Positions 1 to 10,703 are shown, counted from the stretch's first letter. The stretch is 64,000 nt of DNA from Rhodovulum imhoffii (GCF_003046545.1 NZ_QAAA01000003.1:186001-250000); one strand, 5' to 3'. Numbers and translations are program-made. Notes: a model not told the origin generated them from the sequence alone.

Positions 1-923
1 GTTTCGGCCACTTCGCGGGCCGTCTCGACAGCCTGGTCGTAGACCTCCCGCTGCACCAGCATCCGTGTCGGTGCGTTGCAGGACTGGCCGGTGTTCTGGA
101 AACAATGCAATGCACCGCGCCGGACGGCCTTTTCGTCAGCATCGGCAAAGATGATGTTCGCCCCTTTGCCGCCCAGTTCCAGATGCACACGTTTGAGCGT
201 CTGCGCGGCGTTCTTCGAAATCGCGATGCCCGCGCGGGTGGAGCCGGTGAACGACACCATATCGATATCCGGGTGGCCCGAAAGCTGTGTGCCTACGCCG
301 GGCCCGTCGCCGTTAACGAGGTTGAACACCCCCCTGGGCACCCCGGCTTCGTCCAGGATTTCGGCGAAGACCATCGCCGAAAGCGGCGCGATCTCGGAGG
401 GTTTCAGGACCATCGCGCAGCCCGTGGCCAGGGCCGGGATCACCTTCAGCGTGATCTGGTTCAGTGGCCAGTTCCACGGTGTGATCATTGCAACCACGCC
501 GGCCGGGTCCATCAGGATGCGGTCTTCGGGGGCATGGGGGCCGAGGGGGCGTTCGAATTCGAAGTCTTTCAGCGCGGTCAGAAAGTTCTGGGTGTGAAAG
601 GCCCCGGCCCCCACTTGGCTGGTGCGGGCGAAGTCGATCGGGGCCCCCATTTCAAGGCTGATCGCCTGGGCGAGGTCCTCGGCGCGGCGCGCATAAGTTT
701 CGAGAATTTTTTCGATCAGCGCGATTCGCTCGCCCCTGGTGCTGCGGGCCCAGCCCGGCTGTGCGGCACGGGCCGCGGCCACGGCGGCTTCGGTGTCCGC
801 CTGCCCGCCAAGGGAGATGATCGCGCAAGGTTCCTCGTTCGAGGGATCGATCACCTCCAGGCGGGTGCCCTCACGCGGGGTCACCCAAGCGCCATCGATG
901 TAGAATTGCGTGCGTTCGATCAT
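1..923 (-). CDS. Aldehyde dehydrogenase family protein (5' part; C-terminus lies beyond the window)
   Basis: An NAD(P)-dependent aldehyde dehydrogenase that oxidises an aldehyde to the acid; the substrate cannot be told. The minus frame opens with ATG at 923 behind a GGAGG and stays open to the window edge, giving about 307 of the usual 470-490 residues. The protein starts MIERTQFYIDG. It contains the cofactor-region motif PWNWP, the FTGST glycine loop, the LELGGK segment with the catalytic Glu, and the nucleophile loop NTGQSCNAP with the catalytic Cys about 20 residues before the cut. No frame breaks are seen. The upstream flank holds a peroxiredoxin remnant, so no operon context is available. 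Confidence 0.93.
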   Translation of the reverse strand, partial: MIERTQFYIDGAWVTPREGTRLEVIDPSNEEPCAIISLGGQADTEAAVAAARAAQPGWARSTRGERIALIEKILETYARRAEDLAQAISLEMGAPIDFARTSQVGAGAFHTQNFLTALKDFEFERPLGPHAPEDRILMDPAGVVAMITPWNWPLNQITLKVIPALATGCAMVLKPSEIAPLSAMVFAEILDEAGVPRGVFNLVNGDGPGVGTQLSGHPDIDMVSFTGSTRAGIAISKNAAQTLKRVHLELGGKGANIIFADADEKAVRRGALHCFQNTGQSCNAPTRMLVQREVYDQAVETAREVAE

Positions 924-1041
924 TCGGTCCTCCAAAGAAATTCGCGCCGCCGGGATTTTTCGCCGGGGCTCCCCCCTGCCAGACCGGACCCCATCCGGAA
1001 CATGCAGGTTCAGGCCCGTGACGGAAAAAGGACATAGCCCC

Positions 1042-1238
1042 ATGGTCGCGCGCATCAACGATGTCGCCCCAACTTCACCGCCGAAACGACGGAAGGCAAG
1101 ATCGACTTTCACGACGGGATCGGCAACAACCGCGCGGCGCTGTTTTCCCACCCCAAGGATTTCGCGCCCCTCCGCCGGACCGGGTTCGCCGCGGCTGCGA
1201 AGCCAGCCGATGGTCCCGGCGGGAAGAGTGATGTATAG
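1042..1238 (+). pseudogene. Remnant of a 1-Cys (Prx6-type) peroxiredoxin gene
   Basis: An ATG at 1042 encodes MVARINDVAP. After a short C run at 1067-1070 the homology continues in the next frame as NFTAETTEGKIDFHDGIG, then ALFSHPKDFAP, as in 1-Cys peroxiredoxins. One lost base in the C run explains the frame change. Where active proteins read PVCTTE the remnant reads PLRRTGF, so the peroxidatic Cys codon is gone as well. A TAG follows at 1236-1238, leaving about 65 codons of a family of roughly 215 residues. No further homology was recognised before the glycosyltransferase start at 1267. A non-functional fragment is the best reading. Confidence 0.75.
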
Positions 1239-1266
1239 CGGGGAAATCGGCTTGAGGTTGCTTTGC

Positions 1267-2091
1267 ATGTACTCGGAACTGGTCATTTCCACCTATAACA
1301 ATCCGCGCGCTTTGGATCTGTGCCTGGAATCGGTGGCGATGCAGAGAACCGCGCCCGATGGTGTCTGCATTGCGGACGATGGTTCCGGCCCCGAGACGCG
1401 TGCGGTCGCTGAGCGTTTTGCCACCCGCCTGCCCCGGCTGCGCCATGTCTGGCATGAGGATCGCGGCTTTGAGAAGGGCGAGATTCTCAACAAGGCCATT
1501 GCGTCCTCGCAGGCGGAGGTGCTGGTGTTCATCGATGGCGACGTGATGATTCACCCCGATTTCATCACCCGGCATCTGAACCTTGCCCGCCCCGGACGGT
1601 TTGCAACGGGCAGCCTGATTCGTCTTGATGCGGCGGCGACGGCCTCGGTCACGGCTGCAATGGTTCGCAGCGGGCAGGTGTTTTCGCGCCGCTGGCTGCG
1701 CGAGAACCGTGCGCTGGGCAAGCTGAGCACCTGGCTGAAAACCCGTCCCTTCCCGGTCCCGGTGATGGATGTGCTGGAACGGATGTCCCCCGTGCGCCGA
1801 TCCTTGTGCGGGGCGAACGCATCGGTCTGCCGGAGCGATCTTCTTAAAATCAACGGTTATGACGAAACGCTGAAATACGGCGGGCAAGACAAGCACCTCG
1901 GCGTGCGGCTGAAAAATGCCGGCGTGCGTGGCCGGCACCTGCGCTATAGCGCGCCACTGGTGCATCTGGACCACCCCCGCGGATATGCCGACCCTGAAAG
2001 GAAAAAACGTCACAAGGCACTTATTCGCGCCGCCCGCCGCAGCGGCGAAAGCTGGACGGCGCATGGTATCGAGAAAGATCCCCGCACATGA
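1267..2091 (+). CDS. Family 2 (GT-A) glycosyltransferase
   Basis: A 274-residue GT-A fold glycosyltransferase, expected to move a sugar from a nucleotide donor to a glycan at the inner membrane face. The N-terminus ELVISTYNNP is the usual beta1-loop entry. FIDGDVM around residue 90 is the DxD metal/donor site. The C-terminal stretch GGQDKHLGVRLKNAG resembles the acceptor-side GxxDxxxxxRL motif. The ATG at 1267 is chosen because the family homology begins there and a GAGG lies about 10 bases upstream. In-frame codons further upstream run through the peroxiredoxin remnant in the wrong frame. The stop overlaps the next ATG (ATGA at 2088), so the two genes are probably translationally coupled. 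Confidence 0.85.
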   Translation: MYSELVISTYNNPRALDLCLESVAMQRTAPDGVCIADDGSGPETRAVAERFATRLPRLRHVWHEDRGFEKGEILNKAIASSQAEVLVFIDGDVMIHPDFITRHLNLARPGRFATGSLIRLDAAATASVTAAMVRSGQVFSRRWLRENRALGKLSTWLKTRPFPVPVMDVLERMSPVRRSLCGANASVCRSDLLKINGYDETLKYGGQDKHLGVRLKNAGVRGRHLRYSAPLVHLDHPRGYADPERKKRHKALIRAARRSGESWTAHGIEKDPRT

Positions 2092-2708
2092 AACTGTTCG
2101 CAAAGCCCCGGCCGCCTCTTTTTTCCCCGGAACTGACCTTTCCCGAGGAAGTCAGGTCTGTCGTCGAGGAAACCTACGCCAGGGCCCAAAGCATTCTCGA
2201 ATACGGCAGCGGCGGGTCCACGCTGCTGGCGGCGCGGTTGGGGCGAAAGGTGCGCGCCGTCGAAAGCGATGCGGCCTGGGCCGAACAGATGACAGCCTGC
2301 CTGGCCCGCGAAGCCCCCGGCGCGGATGCACGGGTGCTGCATTGCGACATTGGCAGGACCGGCAAGTGGGGCAGGCCGCTGAACGCGCGCAACATGGAGG
2401 CCTTTTACCGTTATCCTCTGGAGGTCTGGGACGGGGAGGATTTCAGCCCCCCCGATGTCGTTCTTGTTGACGGGCGTTTCCGCGTGGCCTGCTTTTGCAC
2501 CGTTCTGATGCGGATTGAAAACCCCGTGACGGTGTTGTTCGACGACTACGAGACACGTCAGGGATACCATCGGGTTGAGAAATTGCAGCGTCCGGTGCGC
2601 CGGATTGGCCGGATGGCCGTTTTCGAGGTGACTCCAGGCAAAATACCACCGCAGGACCTGACCTGGGTGACCGGGTCGTTTTTCAAAACAACCTACGCGA
2701 AGCGATGA
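2088..2708 (+). CDS. Class I SAM-methyltransferase-like protein
   Basis: A 206-residue protein with a Rossmann-type methyltransferase core. ILEYGSGGSTLL at about residues 37-48 fits SAM motif I. AVESD follows as the acidic end of beta2, and VVLVDGRFR and VLFDDYE fit later strands. No catalytic signature fixes the substrate. It overlaps the upstream glycosyltransferase by 4 nt and lies 25 nt before the next one, so it is probably part of a small glycan or surface-modification operon. Comparable small proteins sit in many alphaproteobacterial polysaccharide loci. The fold assignment is fairly firm; the activity is inferred. Confidence 0.65.
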   Translation: MKLFAKPRPPLFSPELTFPEEVRSVVEETYARAQSILEYGSGGSTLLAARLGRKVRAVESDAAWAEQMTACLAREAPGADARVLHCDIGRTGKWGRPLNARNMEAFYRYPLEVWDGEDFSPPDVVLVDGRFRVACFCTVLMRIENPVTVLFDDYETRQGYHRVEKLQRPVRRIGRMAVFEVTPGKIPPQDLTWVTGSFFKTTYAKR

Positions 2709-2733
2709 TCCGCCTGGCGCAAGGAGAAAAATC

Positions 2734-3609
2734 TTGGCAAAAGCCTCTGTCATCATCCCGACCTTTGCCGACTGGCCATCGCTTGCCGAATGCCTTTCCT
2801 GTCTGCAAGGGCAAAGCGTTTCTTCCGATCGGTTCGAGATCGTGATCGGCAACAACAATCCGGAGCCGGCACTGCCCGAAGGCTTTGTCTTGCCTCCCAA
2901 TTGCCAGGTGGTCTGGCAACCCAGGCCGGGCTCTTACGCGGCGCGCAATGCCGCCGTCGCCCAGGCTTGCGGCGAGGTTTTGTTCTTTACCGATTCCGAT
3001 TGCCGCCCCCAGCCGGACTGGATCGCGCGCGGGCTGGCGCTTCTGGAACAGAGGCCGGAAACCGACCGCATCGGCGGGTACATCCGGCTGTATCCCCGCG
3101 GCGAAGGCTGGACCCTGCCGGAGCTTTACGACAAGATTTTTGGACTCCGCCAGGACCGGCATACCGCGCGCGGCTATGCCGCCACGGCAAATCTGATCGT
3201 GCGGCACGCTTTGTTCCGGCAGGTCGGCCCGTTCGAGGAAACGCTTTACTCCAGCGGCGACAAGGAATGGAATCAGCGTGCGACGGCGCAGGGCAGCAAG
3301 ATTTTCTACGGGGCCGATGTCATTGTTGCCCATCCGGCCCGCGCCAGTTTTGCGGCGCTTCGCAAGAAGCGGCTCCGGATTCTTGGGGGCCGGTTTCAGC
3401 TTCGGCGTGCACGGGGCAAGCCGATCCGGCCGACGCTTCCAAAGTATCTGTTTCCTTCCGTGAGTGTCTTGACCCGCCTGCTGCGGGAGCCGGGCCTGAG
3501 CGCGATGCAGGTGGTTCGGCTCTGGGCGCTGGATTACAGGCTGCGGCTTGCGGAGTTCCGGGAGCTTCTCGCCCTGCTCCGGGCCGGGGGGAGCGCCCGG
3601 CGCGCATGA
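2734..3609 (+). CDS. Family 2 (GT-A) glycosyltransferase, TTG start
   Basis: A 291-residue glycosyltransferase. ASVIIPTFADWPSL opens the GT-A domain and FFTDSDCRPQPDW at about residues 85-97 carries the DxD-type metal site. GPFEETLYSSGDKEW is the acceptor-side acidic motif, and the last 80 residues are basic. Translation probably starts at TTG 2734, nine bases after an AGGAG, because the conserved N-terminus begins immediately and no ATG is available. It closes the three-gene unit begun at 1267. Donor and acceptor are unknown; a role in surface polysaccharide assembly is inferred from its neighbours. Confidence 0.85.
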   Translation: MAKASVIIPTFADWPSLAECLSCLQGQSVSSDRFEIVIGNNNPEPALPEGFVLPPNCQVVWQPRPGSYAARNAAVAQACGEVLFFTDSDCRPQPDWIARGLALLEQRPETDRIGGYIRLYPRGEGWTLPELYDKIFGLRQDRHTARGYAATANLIVRHALFRQVGPFEETLYSSGDKEWNQRATAQGSKIFYGADVIVAHPARASFAALRKKRLRILGGRFQLRRARGKPIRPTLPKYLFPSVSVLTRLLREPGLSAMQVVRLWALDYRLRLAEFRELLALLRAGGSARRA

Positions 3610-3643
3610 AGAGGGGCGCGGCCCTGCGGCACGCGCCCCTCTT
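3609..3643. terminator. Hairpin between convergent glycosyltransferase and pnp genes
   Basis: A perfect 12-bp stem (3609-3620 with 3632-3643) and an 11-nt loop lie between the convergent stops. Neither side has a clear T run, so it is a candidate bidirectional terminator or a 3'-end stabilising stem rather than a textbook intrinsic terminator. Confidence 0.55.
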
Positions 3644-3660
3644 GGGTTCTGGCAGGGGGC

Positions 3661-5802
<2,142 letters not shown>

Positions 5803-5816
5803 CAGCGTATCCTTAG

Positions 5817-5847
5817 GGGAGCCCTCCCGGGCGTTCCCGGGTCTCCC
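5817..5847 (-). promoter_or_regulatory. Stem-loop in the pnp leader
   Basis: Two CCCGGG blocks (5826-5831 and 5836-5841) pair around a 4-nt loop, and flanking GGGAG/CTCCC extends the stem. It lies just upstream of the pnp ribosome binding site. In E. coli a leader stem is cut by RNase III and then removed by PNPase to repress pnp; this hairpin is positioned for a similar role, but only the structure is seen. Confidence 0.4.
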
Positions 5848-6000
5848 GTTTCACTGGCGGCCCCATTGCCGCCGACCCCATCGTATTTCCCTCAACCGTG
5901 CCGGGGTCCGGGCACCTTAGTCTCAGATTGGGTTGCCATACAGGAGTTCGTCTCATTTTGAAAGAACGGATATGGCGTTGCGGCAAGGCCCCAAACGCGA

Positions 6001-6024
6001 AAACGCGCCCGGATCGGGCGCGTT
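6001..6024 (-). terminator. Distal rpsO terminator
   Basis: A 10-bp GC-rich stem (6002-6011 with 6015-6024) and a 3-nt loop, followed on the minus strand by TTTT. This is a good intrinsic terminator between rpsO and pnp. Readthrough would still let the pair be co-expressed. Confidence 0.7.
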
Positions 6025-6026
6025 CC

Positions 6027-6046
6027 AAAAGCCTTGGGCCCAAGGC
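6027..6046 (-). terminator. Proximal rpsO hairpin with short T tract
   Basis: GCCTTGGG pairs with CCCAAGGC at 6031-6046, directly after the rpsO stop, and is followed on the minus strand by TTTT. It is the first of two tandem hairpins. The palindrome has no free loop, so real folding opens a few central pairs. Confidence 0.5.
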
Positions 6047-6316
6047 TCAGCGGCGAATGCCGAGGCGCTTGATGAGGTCGCGGTAGCGGTCCTCGTTCTT
6101 GGCTTTCAGGTAGTCCAGCAGGTTGCGGCGCTGGGCGACCAGCTTCAGAAGCCCACGGCGGGAGTGGTTGTCCTTCTTGTGGGTTTTGAAATGCTCGGTC
6201 AGCGTGGAAATACGGCTGGTCAGGATGGCCACCTGAACCTCGGGTGAGCCGGTGTCGCCGTCCTTGGTGGCGTATTCCCCAATCAGGCGGTTCTTTTCTT
6301 CGGCAGTGATCGACAT
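6047..6316 (-). CDS. rpsO: 30S ribosomal protein uS15
   Basis: The 89-residue S15 protein binds the central domain of 16S rRNA early in 30S assembly. It starts [12 protein letters not shown] and holds the conserved [23 protein letters not shown] and LLDYLKA segments. The ATG at 6316 is chosen over an in-frame ATG 24 bases upstream because it follows AAAGGAG and gives the standard family length. The gene is followed by two tandem terminator hairpins and then pnp. Confidence 0.98.
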   Translation of the reverse strand: MSITAEEKNRLIGEYATKDGDTGSPEVQVAILTSRISTLTEHFKTHKKDNHSRRGLLKLVAQRRNLLDYLKAKNEDRYRDLIKRLGIRR

Positions 6317-6420
6317 CGGGGTCTCCTTTCCCTTGTTCATGGCACAAGCCGGGATGTCGTCCAGCAGGGCCCGTGGAGAGATACGCGCCTATACTGGATT
6401 CGCCTGGGGAAAGAAAGGCC

Positions 6421-6714
6421 CTATTGCGGTTTGATGCCGGACTGGATCTCGCGCGCGATTTCGCTGGCCCAATCTCCGATGATCGGGATGAAATCGATCT
6501 GCGAAAGCGAATAGGCGATCGCCGATACGATGATCGTCCCGCCGGCCACGGTCCCGAACCCCATCGCCAGGCCGCGCAGAACCTGCACGCCCATAAGCCG
6601 CCAGATCGAGTTGTGCACCCGGATGAAGCGATGCTGGTTCAGGGTCGATACCTCGGCGCGCAGGGCGGCGATTTCCTCGCGCAGGGCATCGATGGTCGGG
6701 TCAGGGTCTTGCAC
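6421..6714 (-). CDS. Small membrane protein, DUF5665-like
   Basis: A 97-residue protein with an N-terminal heptad-like helix (EEIAALRAEVSTLN), a basic amphipathic stretch, and one hydrophobic segment at about residues 53-72 (GTVAGGTIIVSAIAYSLSQI) before a short PIIGDW tail. The RGLAMGFGTVAGG pattern resembles the DUF5665 family as I remember it. Function is unknown. It sits between rpsO and a DUF1643 gene on the same strand but with enough spacing to have its own promoter. Confidence 0.7.
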   Translation of the reverse strand: MQDPDPTIDALREEIAALRAEVSTLNQHRFIRVHNSIWRLMGVQVLRGLAMGFGTVAGGTIIVSAIAYSLSQIDFIPIIGDWASEIAREIQSGIKPQ

Positions 6715-6778
6715 GCGACGGGTCCGGTTTCGTTGTACTCGCCATCAGCCTAATGTGCCCGCGCGCCGGGGCCAAGAC

Positions 6779-7288
6779 CTATCCGCCCCATGGGGCAGGC
6801 TGCTGGCTGTAGGCGATGTAAAGCGGGTGCTTCGGGTGCCCGGCCTTGCTCAGCCCCAGGTGCCAGAGCGGCTGGCCGGTCGTGCGCAGCAGGCGTTCCA
6901 CCCGCGGGCCGCGGTCAAGATGGGCGCCGTGGGTGCCCCAGGCGCAGATGATCTGGTCCGCCCACGGGGCGCTCCCCACGATTGCGGTATCGTTTTGCGG
7001 GCCGACGGGGTCGGGGGCGGCGCGCATCACCTTCGGGTCGGTGGCGCGGAAGGCGAAGATGTTCGTCACCCGGAAGGCGCCGAACCCCAGTGCGCGCGCG
7101 CGTCGCTCACAGCGTTCGACCGTGGGGTCGTTCTGCACCTCCGTCGCGGTGGAGGGGTTGAGCATCACGAACAGTGCCCGCCGGCCCTGCGGGTTCCAGA
7201 CGCGGGTCAGCAGGTAACGATAGGTCTCACAGTCGGAATATACGGCGGTGGAGGCGGCATCGTCCTTCTGGTGGCGGCGGGTGATCAT
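6779..7288 (-). CDS. DUF1643 family protein
   Basis: A 169-residue protein of the DUF1643 family, recognised by [35 protein letters not shown] and IICAWGTHG. These proteins are widespread and uncharacterised; conserved Asn, Asp and Trp residues suggest an enzyme or nucleotide-binding pocket, but no reaction is established. Its start overlaps the truB stop by 4 nt (ATGA at 7285), so it is translationally coupled to truB. That links it by position, not by proof, to RNA metabolism. Confidence 0.85.
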   Translation of the reverse strand: MITRRHQKDDAASTAVYSDCETYRYLLTRVWNPQGRRALFVMLNPSTATEVQNDPTVERCERRARALGFGAFRVTNIFAFRATDPKVMRAAPDPVGPQNDTAIVGSAPWADQIICAWGTHGAHLDRGPRVERLLRTTGQPLWHLGLSKAGHPKHPLYIAYSQQPAPWGG

Positions 7289-8196
7289 GGTCGGGTGTTG
7301 AACACCCGGCCGGGGTGCAACTCGCCGCTTTTGTAGATGCCCACGGCCACGGCCCGCCCATCCAGCGAGGCCCAGGCCTCCTCCCCGTAGCCGGCGTCCG
7401 AGGCGATCACGAGGCCGGGGTTGCCGTTGCGCAGCCGGGCCGCGCCCTCATGGGTGGTGGGCAGTTCGGGCAGATCGGCCAGGCCCGCCTCCAGCGGGTG
7501 AAGGTAGGTGTCCAGTTCGGACGACTTGGCCAGATCCCCGATCAGATCCATGGATACGCCGTCCTCGGCATCGAACGGGCCGGACCAGATCCGGCGCAGT
7601 TCCGTCACATGCCCGTGACAACCCAGCGCGGTGCCGAGGTCCCGCGCGACGGACCGCACATAACCGCCTTTGCCGCAGACCATCTCCAGCACGGCGTGGT
7701 CGGGGTCGGGGCGCTCCAGCAGCACAAGGCTTTCGACATAAAGAGGGCGCGCGGCGATTTCTACGTCTTCCCCCGCACGGGCCAGTGCATAGGCGCGCTC
7801 ACCGTCGATTTTCACGGCGGAGAATTTCGGCGGCACCTGCATGATGTCCCCTTCGAAGGAGGCCAGGGCGGCGGCAATTTCCGCATCTGACGGGCGCAGA
7901 TCGGAGGTGGCGATCATCTCGCCCTCGGCGTCGTCGGTGTTGGTGGCCCGCCCCAGCCGCACGGTAAAGCGGTAGGCTTTCAGCGCGTCGGTGATATAAG
8001 GCACGGTTTTCGTGGCCTCGCCCAGCGCAATGGCCAAAACCCCGGTGGCGGCCGGGTCCAGGGTGCCGGCATGGCCCGCCTTTTTGGCATCGAAGGCCCA
8101 GCGGACCTTGTTGACCACCGCATTCGAGGTCATGCCGGCCGGTTTGTCTACCACCAGCCATCCCGATATGTCGCGTCCCTTGCGGTTGCGTCCCAC
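7285..8196 (-). CDS. truB: tRNA pseudouridine(55) synthase TruB, GTG start
   Basis: TruB converts U55 in the T-loop of nearly all tRNAs to pseudouridine. The 303 residues contain [13 protein letters not shown], the catalytic-Asp motif [22 protein letters not shown], and [16 protein letters not shown] at 8196 is taken as the start because GGAGG lies 7 bases upstream and the resulting N-terminus ([12 protein letters not shown]) matches the family. An ATG 60 bases further upstream would add an unusual Arg/Gly-rich extension. It lies downstream of rbfA and a DUF2233 gene, as part of a translation-related block. Confidence 0.95.
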   Translation of the reverse strand: MGRNRKGRDISGWLVVDKPAGMTSNAVVNKVRWAFDAKKAGHAGTLDPAATGVLAIALGEATKTVPYITDALKAYRFTVRLGRATNTDDAEGEMIATSDLRPSDAEIAAALASFEGDIMQVPPKFSAVKIDGERAYALARAGEDVEIAARPLYVESLVLLERPDPDHAVLEMVCGKGGYVRSVARDLGTALGCHGHVTELRRIWSGPFDAEDGVSMDLIGDLAKSSELDTYLHPLEAGLADLPELPTTHEGAARLRNGNPGLVIASDAGYGEEAWASLDGRAVAVGIYKSGELHPGRVFNTRP

Positions 8197-8252
8197 GTGA
8201 TACCCTCCTCTTGTCTTGCGGCGCCGCGTGCTACCCGAACGCGGGCCGGGCG

Positions 8253-9011
8253 TCAACGCGGCGCATCCGTGACCACACCCACGATCGGCCCCATTGGGAA
8301 CCCGCCATCGGCACGGCCCAGATCGGGCGCGTACAGCCTTGAAATCCTGCCATCGAGATAGAGCGCCTGCGGGGTTTTCAGCACGTCGCGGAACAGGCGG
8401 CCGAATTCGTGGAAGGTGACCGGCCTGTCTGAAATGGCGAAATGCACCACGCCCCGATCATCCACACCAACCCCGTTTCGAACGTTGCGCGACGTGCTGT
8501 CGGGCAGGAATCGCGGGTGCAGCTTTCCCGCGATTACCAGCATCGGGCCGGACTGGGTCGCATGGCGGCAGGCCGCGGGGGTTTGCGCAAAGGCGCGCGA
8601 CTCCACGACCTGCGCGCGGTCCGCGCCGACGCAAAACACGCCGTTGGGCAGCATCCCGAAATTCCCCGGCCCGGCAGAGGTCACCACGCGGGCCTGCGCC
8701 TCGCCGTTCTCGATGTAAAGCCCCACGGGCGCGCGGTCGGGATGATACATGCCCGCGTTCATTGCAAAGGCCAGCGCCTTGCCCTCCCCGGCCAGCATGT
8801 CGTTCACGCGGGAGAAGCTGCCCAGGACCTGCCCATCGGGGGAAAGACGAAACAGGCGGATTTCGGTCGCGGTGGGGTCGGCGCTGCATACGGTGTAGCC
8901 CCGGCCTTCATGGGTTACCTCGCGACACCCGGCCTGTGCGATGTCGGCCAGCATGAACGCGGCCAGCATGAACGCGGCCAGCGCGGTGGTGGGCCGCCTA
9001 CGCATCCTCAT
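8253..9011 (-). CDS. Exported DUF2233 protein (phosphodiester glycosidase-like)
   Basis: A 252-residue secreted protein with a DUF2233 / NAGPA-type domain: [43 protein letters not shown] and [26 protein letters not shown]-type proteins cleave a phosphodiester-linked GlcNAc; bacterial substrates are mostly unknown. The signal peptide ends near ADIAQAG. Its hydrophobic core contains a 15-bp direct repeat coding AAFML twice. Two ATGs (9011, 9005) are possible; both overlap the end of rbfA, 9011 by 14 nt. The gene is followed by truB after about 55 nt. Confidence 0.85.
   Translation of the reverse strand: MRMRRRPTTALAAFMLAAFMLADIAQAGCREVTHEGRGYTVCSADPTATEIRLFRLSPDGQVLGSFSRVNDMLAGEGKALAFAMNAGMYHPDRAPVGLYIENGEAQARVVTSAGPGNFGMLPNGVFCVGADRAQVVESRAFAQTPAACRHATQSGPMLVIAGKLHPRFLPDSTSRNVRNGVGVDDRGVVHFAISDRPVTFHEFGRLFRDVLKTPQALYLDGRISRLYAPDLGRADGGFPMGPIVGVVTDAPR
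8952..8981. repeat. 15-bp tandem duplication inside a signal peptide
   Basis: The unit ATGAACGCGGCCAGC (plus strand) occurs twice in direct succession from about 8952, in frame with the DUF2233 gene, duplicating five residues of its signal-peptide core. Copy-number change would lengthen or shorten the hydrophobic core without a frameshift. Confidence 0.7.
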
Positions 9012-9405
9012 CGGGGGCGGCGATGTCCCGGCGCACGGTGTCCTGGGCAAGCAGGCGGCGGGTTTCGTCCATGCGGTCGAAGGTTTCATCCAGAACGAAG
9101 CGCAGTTCGGGCGCGAATTTCAATGTCAGCTTGCGCGACACCAGGCGGCGCAACTCACCCTTGTTGCGGCGCAGGGCGTCCAGGGCTTCCTGTGCGTTGT
9201 GCCCGCCAAGGGGCAACACGAAGGCGGTGGCCACTTTGAGGTCGGGCGAGGTGCGCACCTCGCCCACGGTGATGGACATGCGGGTCAGTTCCGGGTCGTG
9301 CACATCGCCGCGCGCCAGCACCTCCGACAGGGTGCGGCGGATCAGTTCCCCCACGCGCAACTGGCGCTGGCTGGGACCTTGGGATGAAAACTTGTCTTTG
9401 GCCAT
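8998..9405 (-). CDS. rbfA: 30S ribosome-binding factor A
   Basis: RbfA binds immature 30S subunits and helps the late processing of the 16S rRNA 5' end, important in the cold. The 135 residues include [19 protein letters not shown], the strand-helix core around [16 protein letters not shown], and [18 protein letters not shown], typical of the KH-like family. The ATG at 9405 begins [10 protein letters not shown]. The gene is divergent from dapB, with about 100 bp between them for both promoters. Its 3' end overlaps the start of the DUF2233 gene, and truB follows. Confidence 0.95.
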   Translation of the reverse strand: MAKDKFSSQGPSQRQLRVGELIRRTLSEVLARGDVHDPELTRMSITVGEVRTSPDLKVATAFVLPLGGHNAQEALDALRRNKGELRRLVSRKLTLKFAPELRFVLDETFDRMDETRRLLAQDTVRRDIAAPDEDA

Positions 9406-9504
9406 AGCGCCGCCTTAGGCCAAGACAGCCCATTGCACAAGCGCCTTTGCAAAGCGGGCAGGGCCGGGCTACACCGCTGGCGGAAATTTGCAAAGGAGGG
9501 TCCC

Positions 9505-10314
9505 ATGGCCGATCTGCCGGGAATCGTCATCATGGGGGTATCGGGCCGGATGGGCCAGATGCTGACCCACACCGTTCTGGAAAGCGGCAAAGCCCGCCTC
9601 GTGGGGTGCGTGGAGCGACCGGGGCACCCCTGGGTTGGGCAGGATGTGCGTGCGGCCATGGGGGGGGTGCCGGTGGGCGTGACGGTCACGGATGAACCCA
9701 TCGACGCCATCGCTCAGGCGCAGGCGGTGATCGACTTCTCCACCCCCGCCGCCTCGGTCGGCATTGCCCGCCTGGCCGCGCAGGCCCGCGCCGTACACGT
9801 GATCGGGACGACGGGATTTTCCCCTGAGGACCTGGAACAGATTCGTCTCGCCGCACGCCACGCGATCGTGGTGCGGGCGGGCAACATGAGTCTGGGCGTC
9901 AACCTTCTGGTCCAACTGACCCGCAGGGTCGCCGCCGCGCTGGATGCGGATTTCGACATCGAGGTGATCGAGGCCCATCACCGCCACAAGGTCGATGCGC
10001 CCTCGGGCACGGCTCTGATGCTGGGGCAGGCGGCGGCGGAGGGGCGCGGTGTGGCGCTCGATGAGGTGTCCGAGCGTGGGCGCGATGGCCTGACCGGCGC
10101 ACGGGCGCGCGGGGCGATCGGCTTTTCGGCCATCCGTGGCGGGGACATCGTGGGCGAGCATGACGTCGTCTTCGCCGGAGAGGGGGAGCGGATCGTCCTG
10201 CGTCACGTTGCGACGGACCGTGCCGTTTTCGCCCGCGGGGCGCTGAAGGCGGCGTTGTGGGGGCAAGACAAGAAACCCGGCGAGTATGACATGCTGGATG
10301 TGCTGGGCCTCTGA
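9505..10314 (+). CDS. dapB: 4-hydroxy-tetrahydrodipicolinate reductase
   Basis: DapB reduces the dihydrodipicolinate-pathway intermediate with NAD(P)H on the way to meso-diaminopimelate and lysine. The 269 residues begin with the nucleotide-binding loop [12 protein letters not shown]. They contain the family signature [15 protein letters not shown], with the catalytic His pair and Lys, and [14 protein letters not shown]. The ATG at 9505 sits after a strong AAAGGAGGG; an upstream in-frame ATG has no such site. The gene is alone on its strand, divergent from rbfA, followed by a non-coding stretch. Confidence 0.97.
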   Translation: MADLPGIVIMGVSGRMGQMLTHTVLESGKARLVGCVERPGHPWVGQDVRAAMGGVPVGVTVTDEPIDAIAQAQAVIDFSTPAASVGIARLAAQARAVHVIGTTGFSPEDLEQIRLAARHAIVVRAGNMSLGVNLLVQLTRRVAAALDADFDIEVIEAHHRHKVDAPSGTALMLGQAAAEGRGVALDEVSERGRDGLTGARARGAIGFSAIRGGDIVGEHDVVFAGEGERIVLRHVATDRAVFARGALKAALWGQDKKPGEYDMLDVLGL

Positions 10315-10703
10315 GCCATCCGGGGCAGCGGCTTCGGCGTTCTCCCGCAAAGGGTGGGCCAGGAACGTTCGTTCGCCGTCTTGTTTCTGTTTTGCGCGCC
10401 GATATATGCGGAGAACTTTGTGCCTGTCGATACGCGGGCGGGGGGTCTCGCGCTCTTTCAGGGTAAGATCCTTACCCGTTCGGCGTGAGCCTGTGCGTCA
10501 GCCCCGGCGGACCGATTGCCGGTCGTGTCTTCGGGCGCGGGGTGAGCGGGCAGTGGCTCTGACATGGCGGATATTTCTGCCGGGAAATCGACCACGGCGA
10601 CGGCCGCCTCCATTCGGCTGCCAGATGGTACAGGTGCGGGGCAACGCCTTACGCATCACCGCCAATGAGGCGAGGGGCCGTGGCGGTCCTGCATCTGAAG
10701 TGA
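10315..10703. other. Non-coding gap downstream of dapB
   Basis: A 389-bp gap between dapB and the DUF1674 gene. The only structure seen is a small hairpin at 10461-10477 (GGGTAAG, 3-nt loop, CTTACCC) without a T run. A 34-codon frame from ATG 10564 has no ribosome binding site or recognised family. Codon-position GC bias is weaker than in the flanking genes. I see nothing that supports a protein gene. Confidence 0.5.

Noticed and set aside
10564..10668. A 34-codon frame starting MADISAGKSTT after dapB
   Set aside because: No ribosome binding site, no family resemblance, no conservation evidence available.
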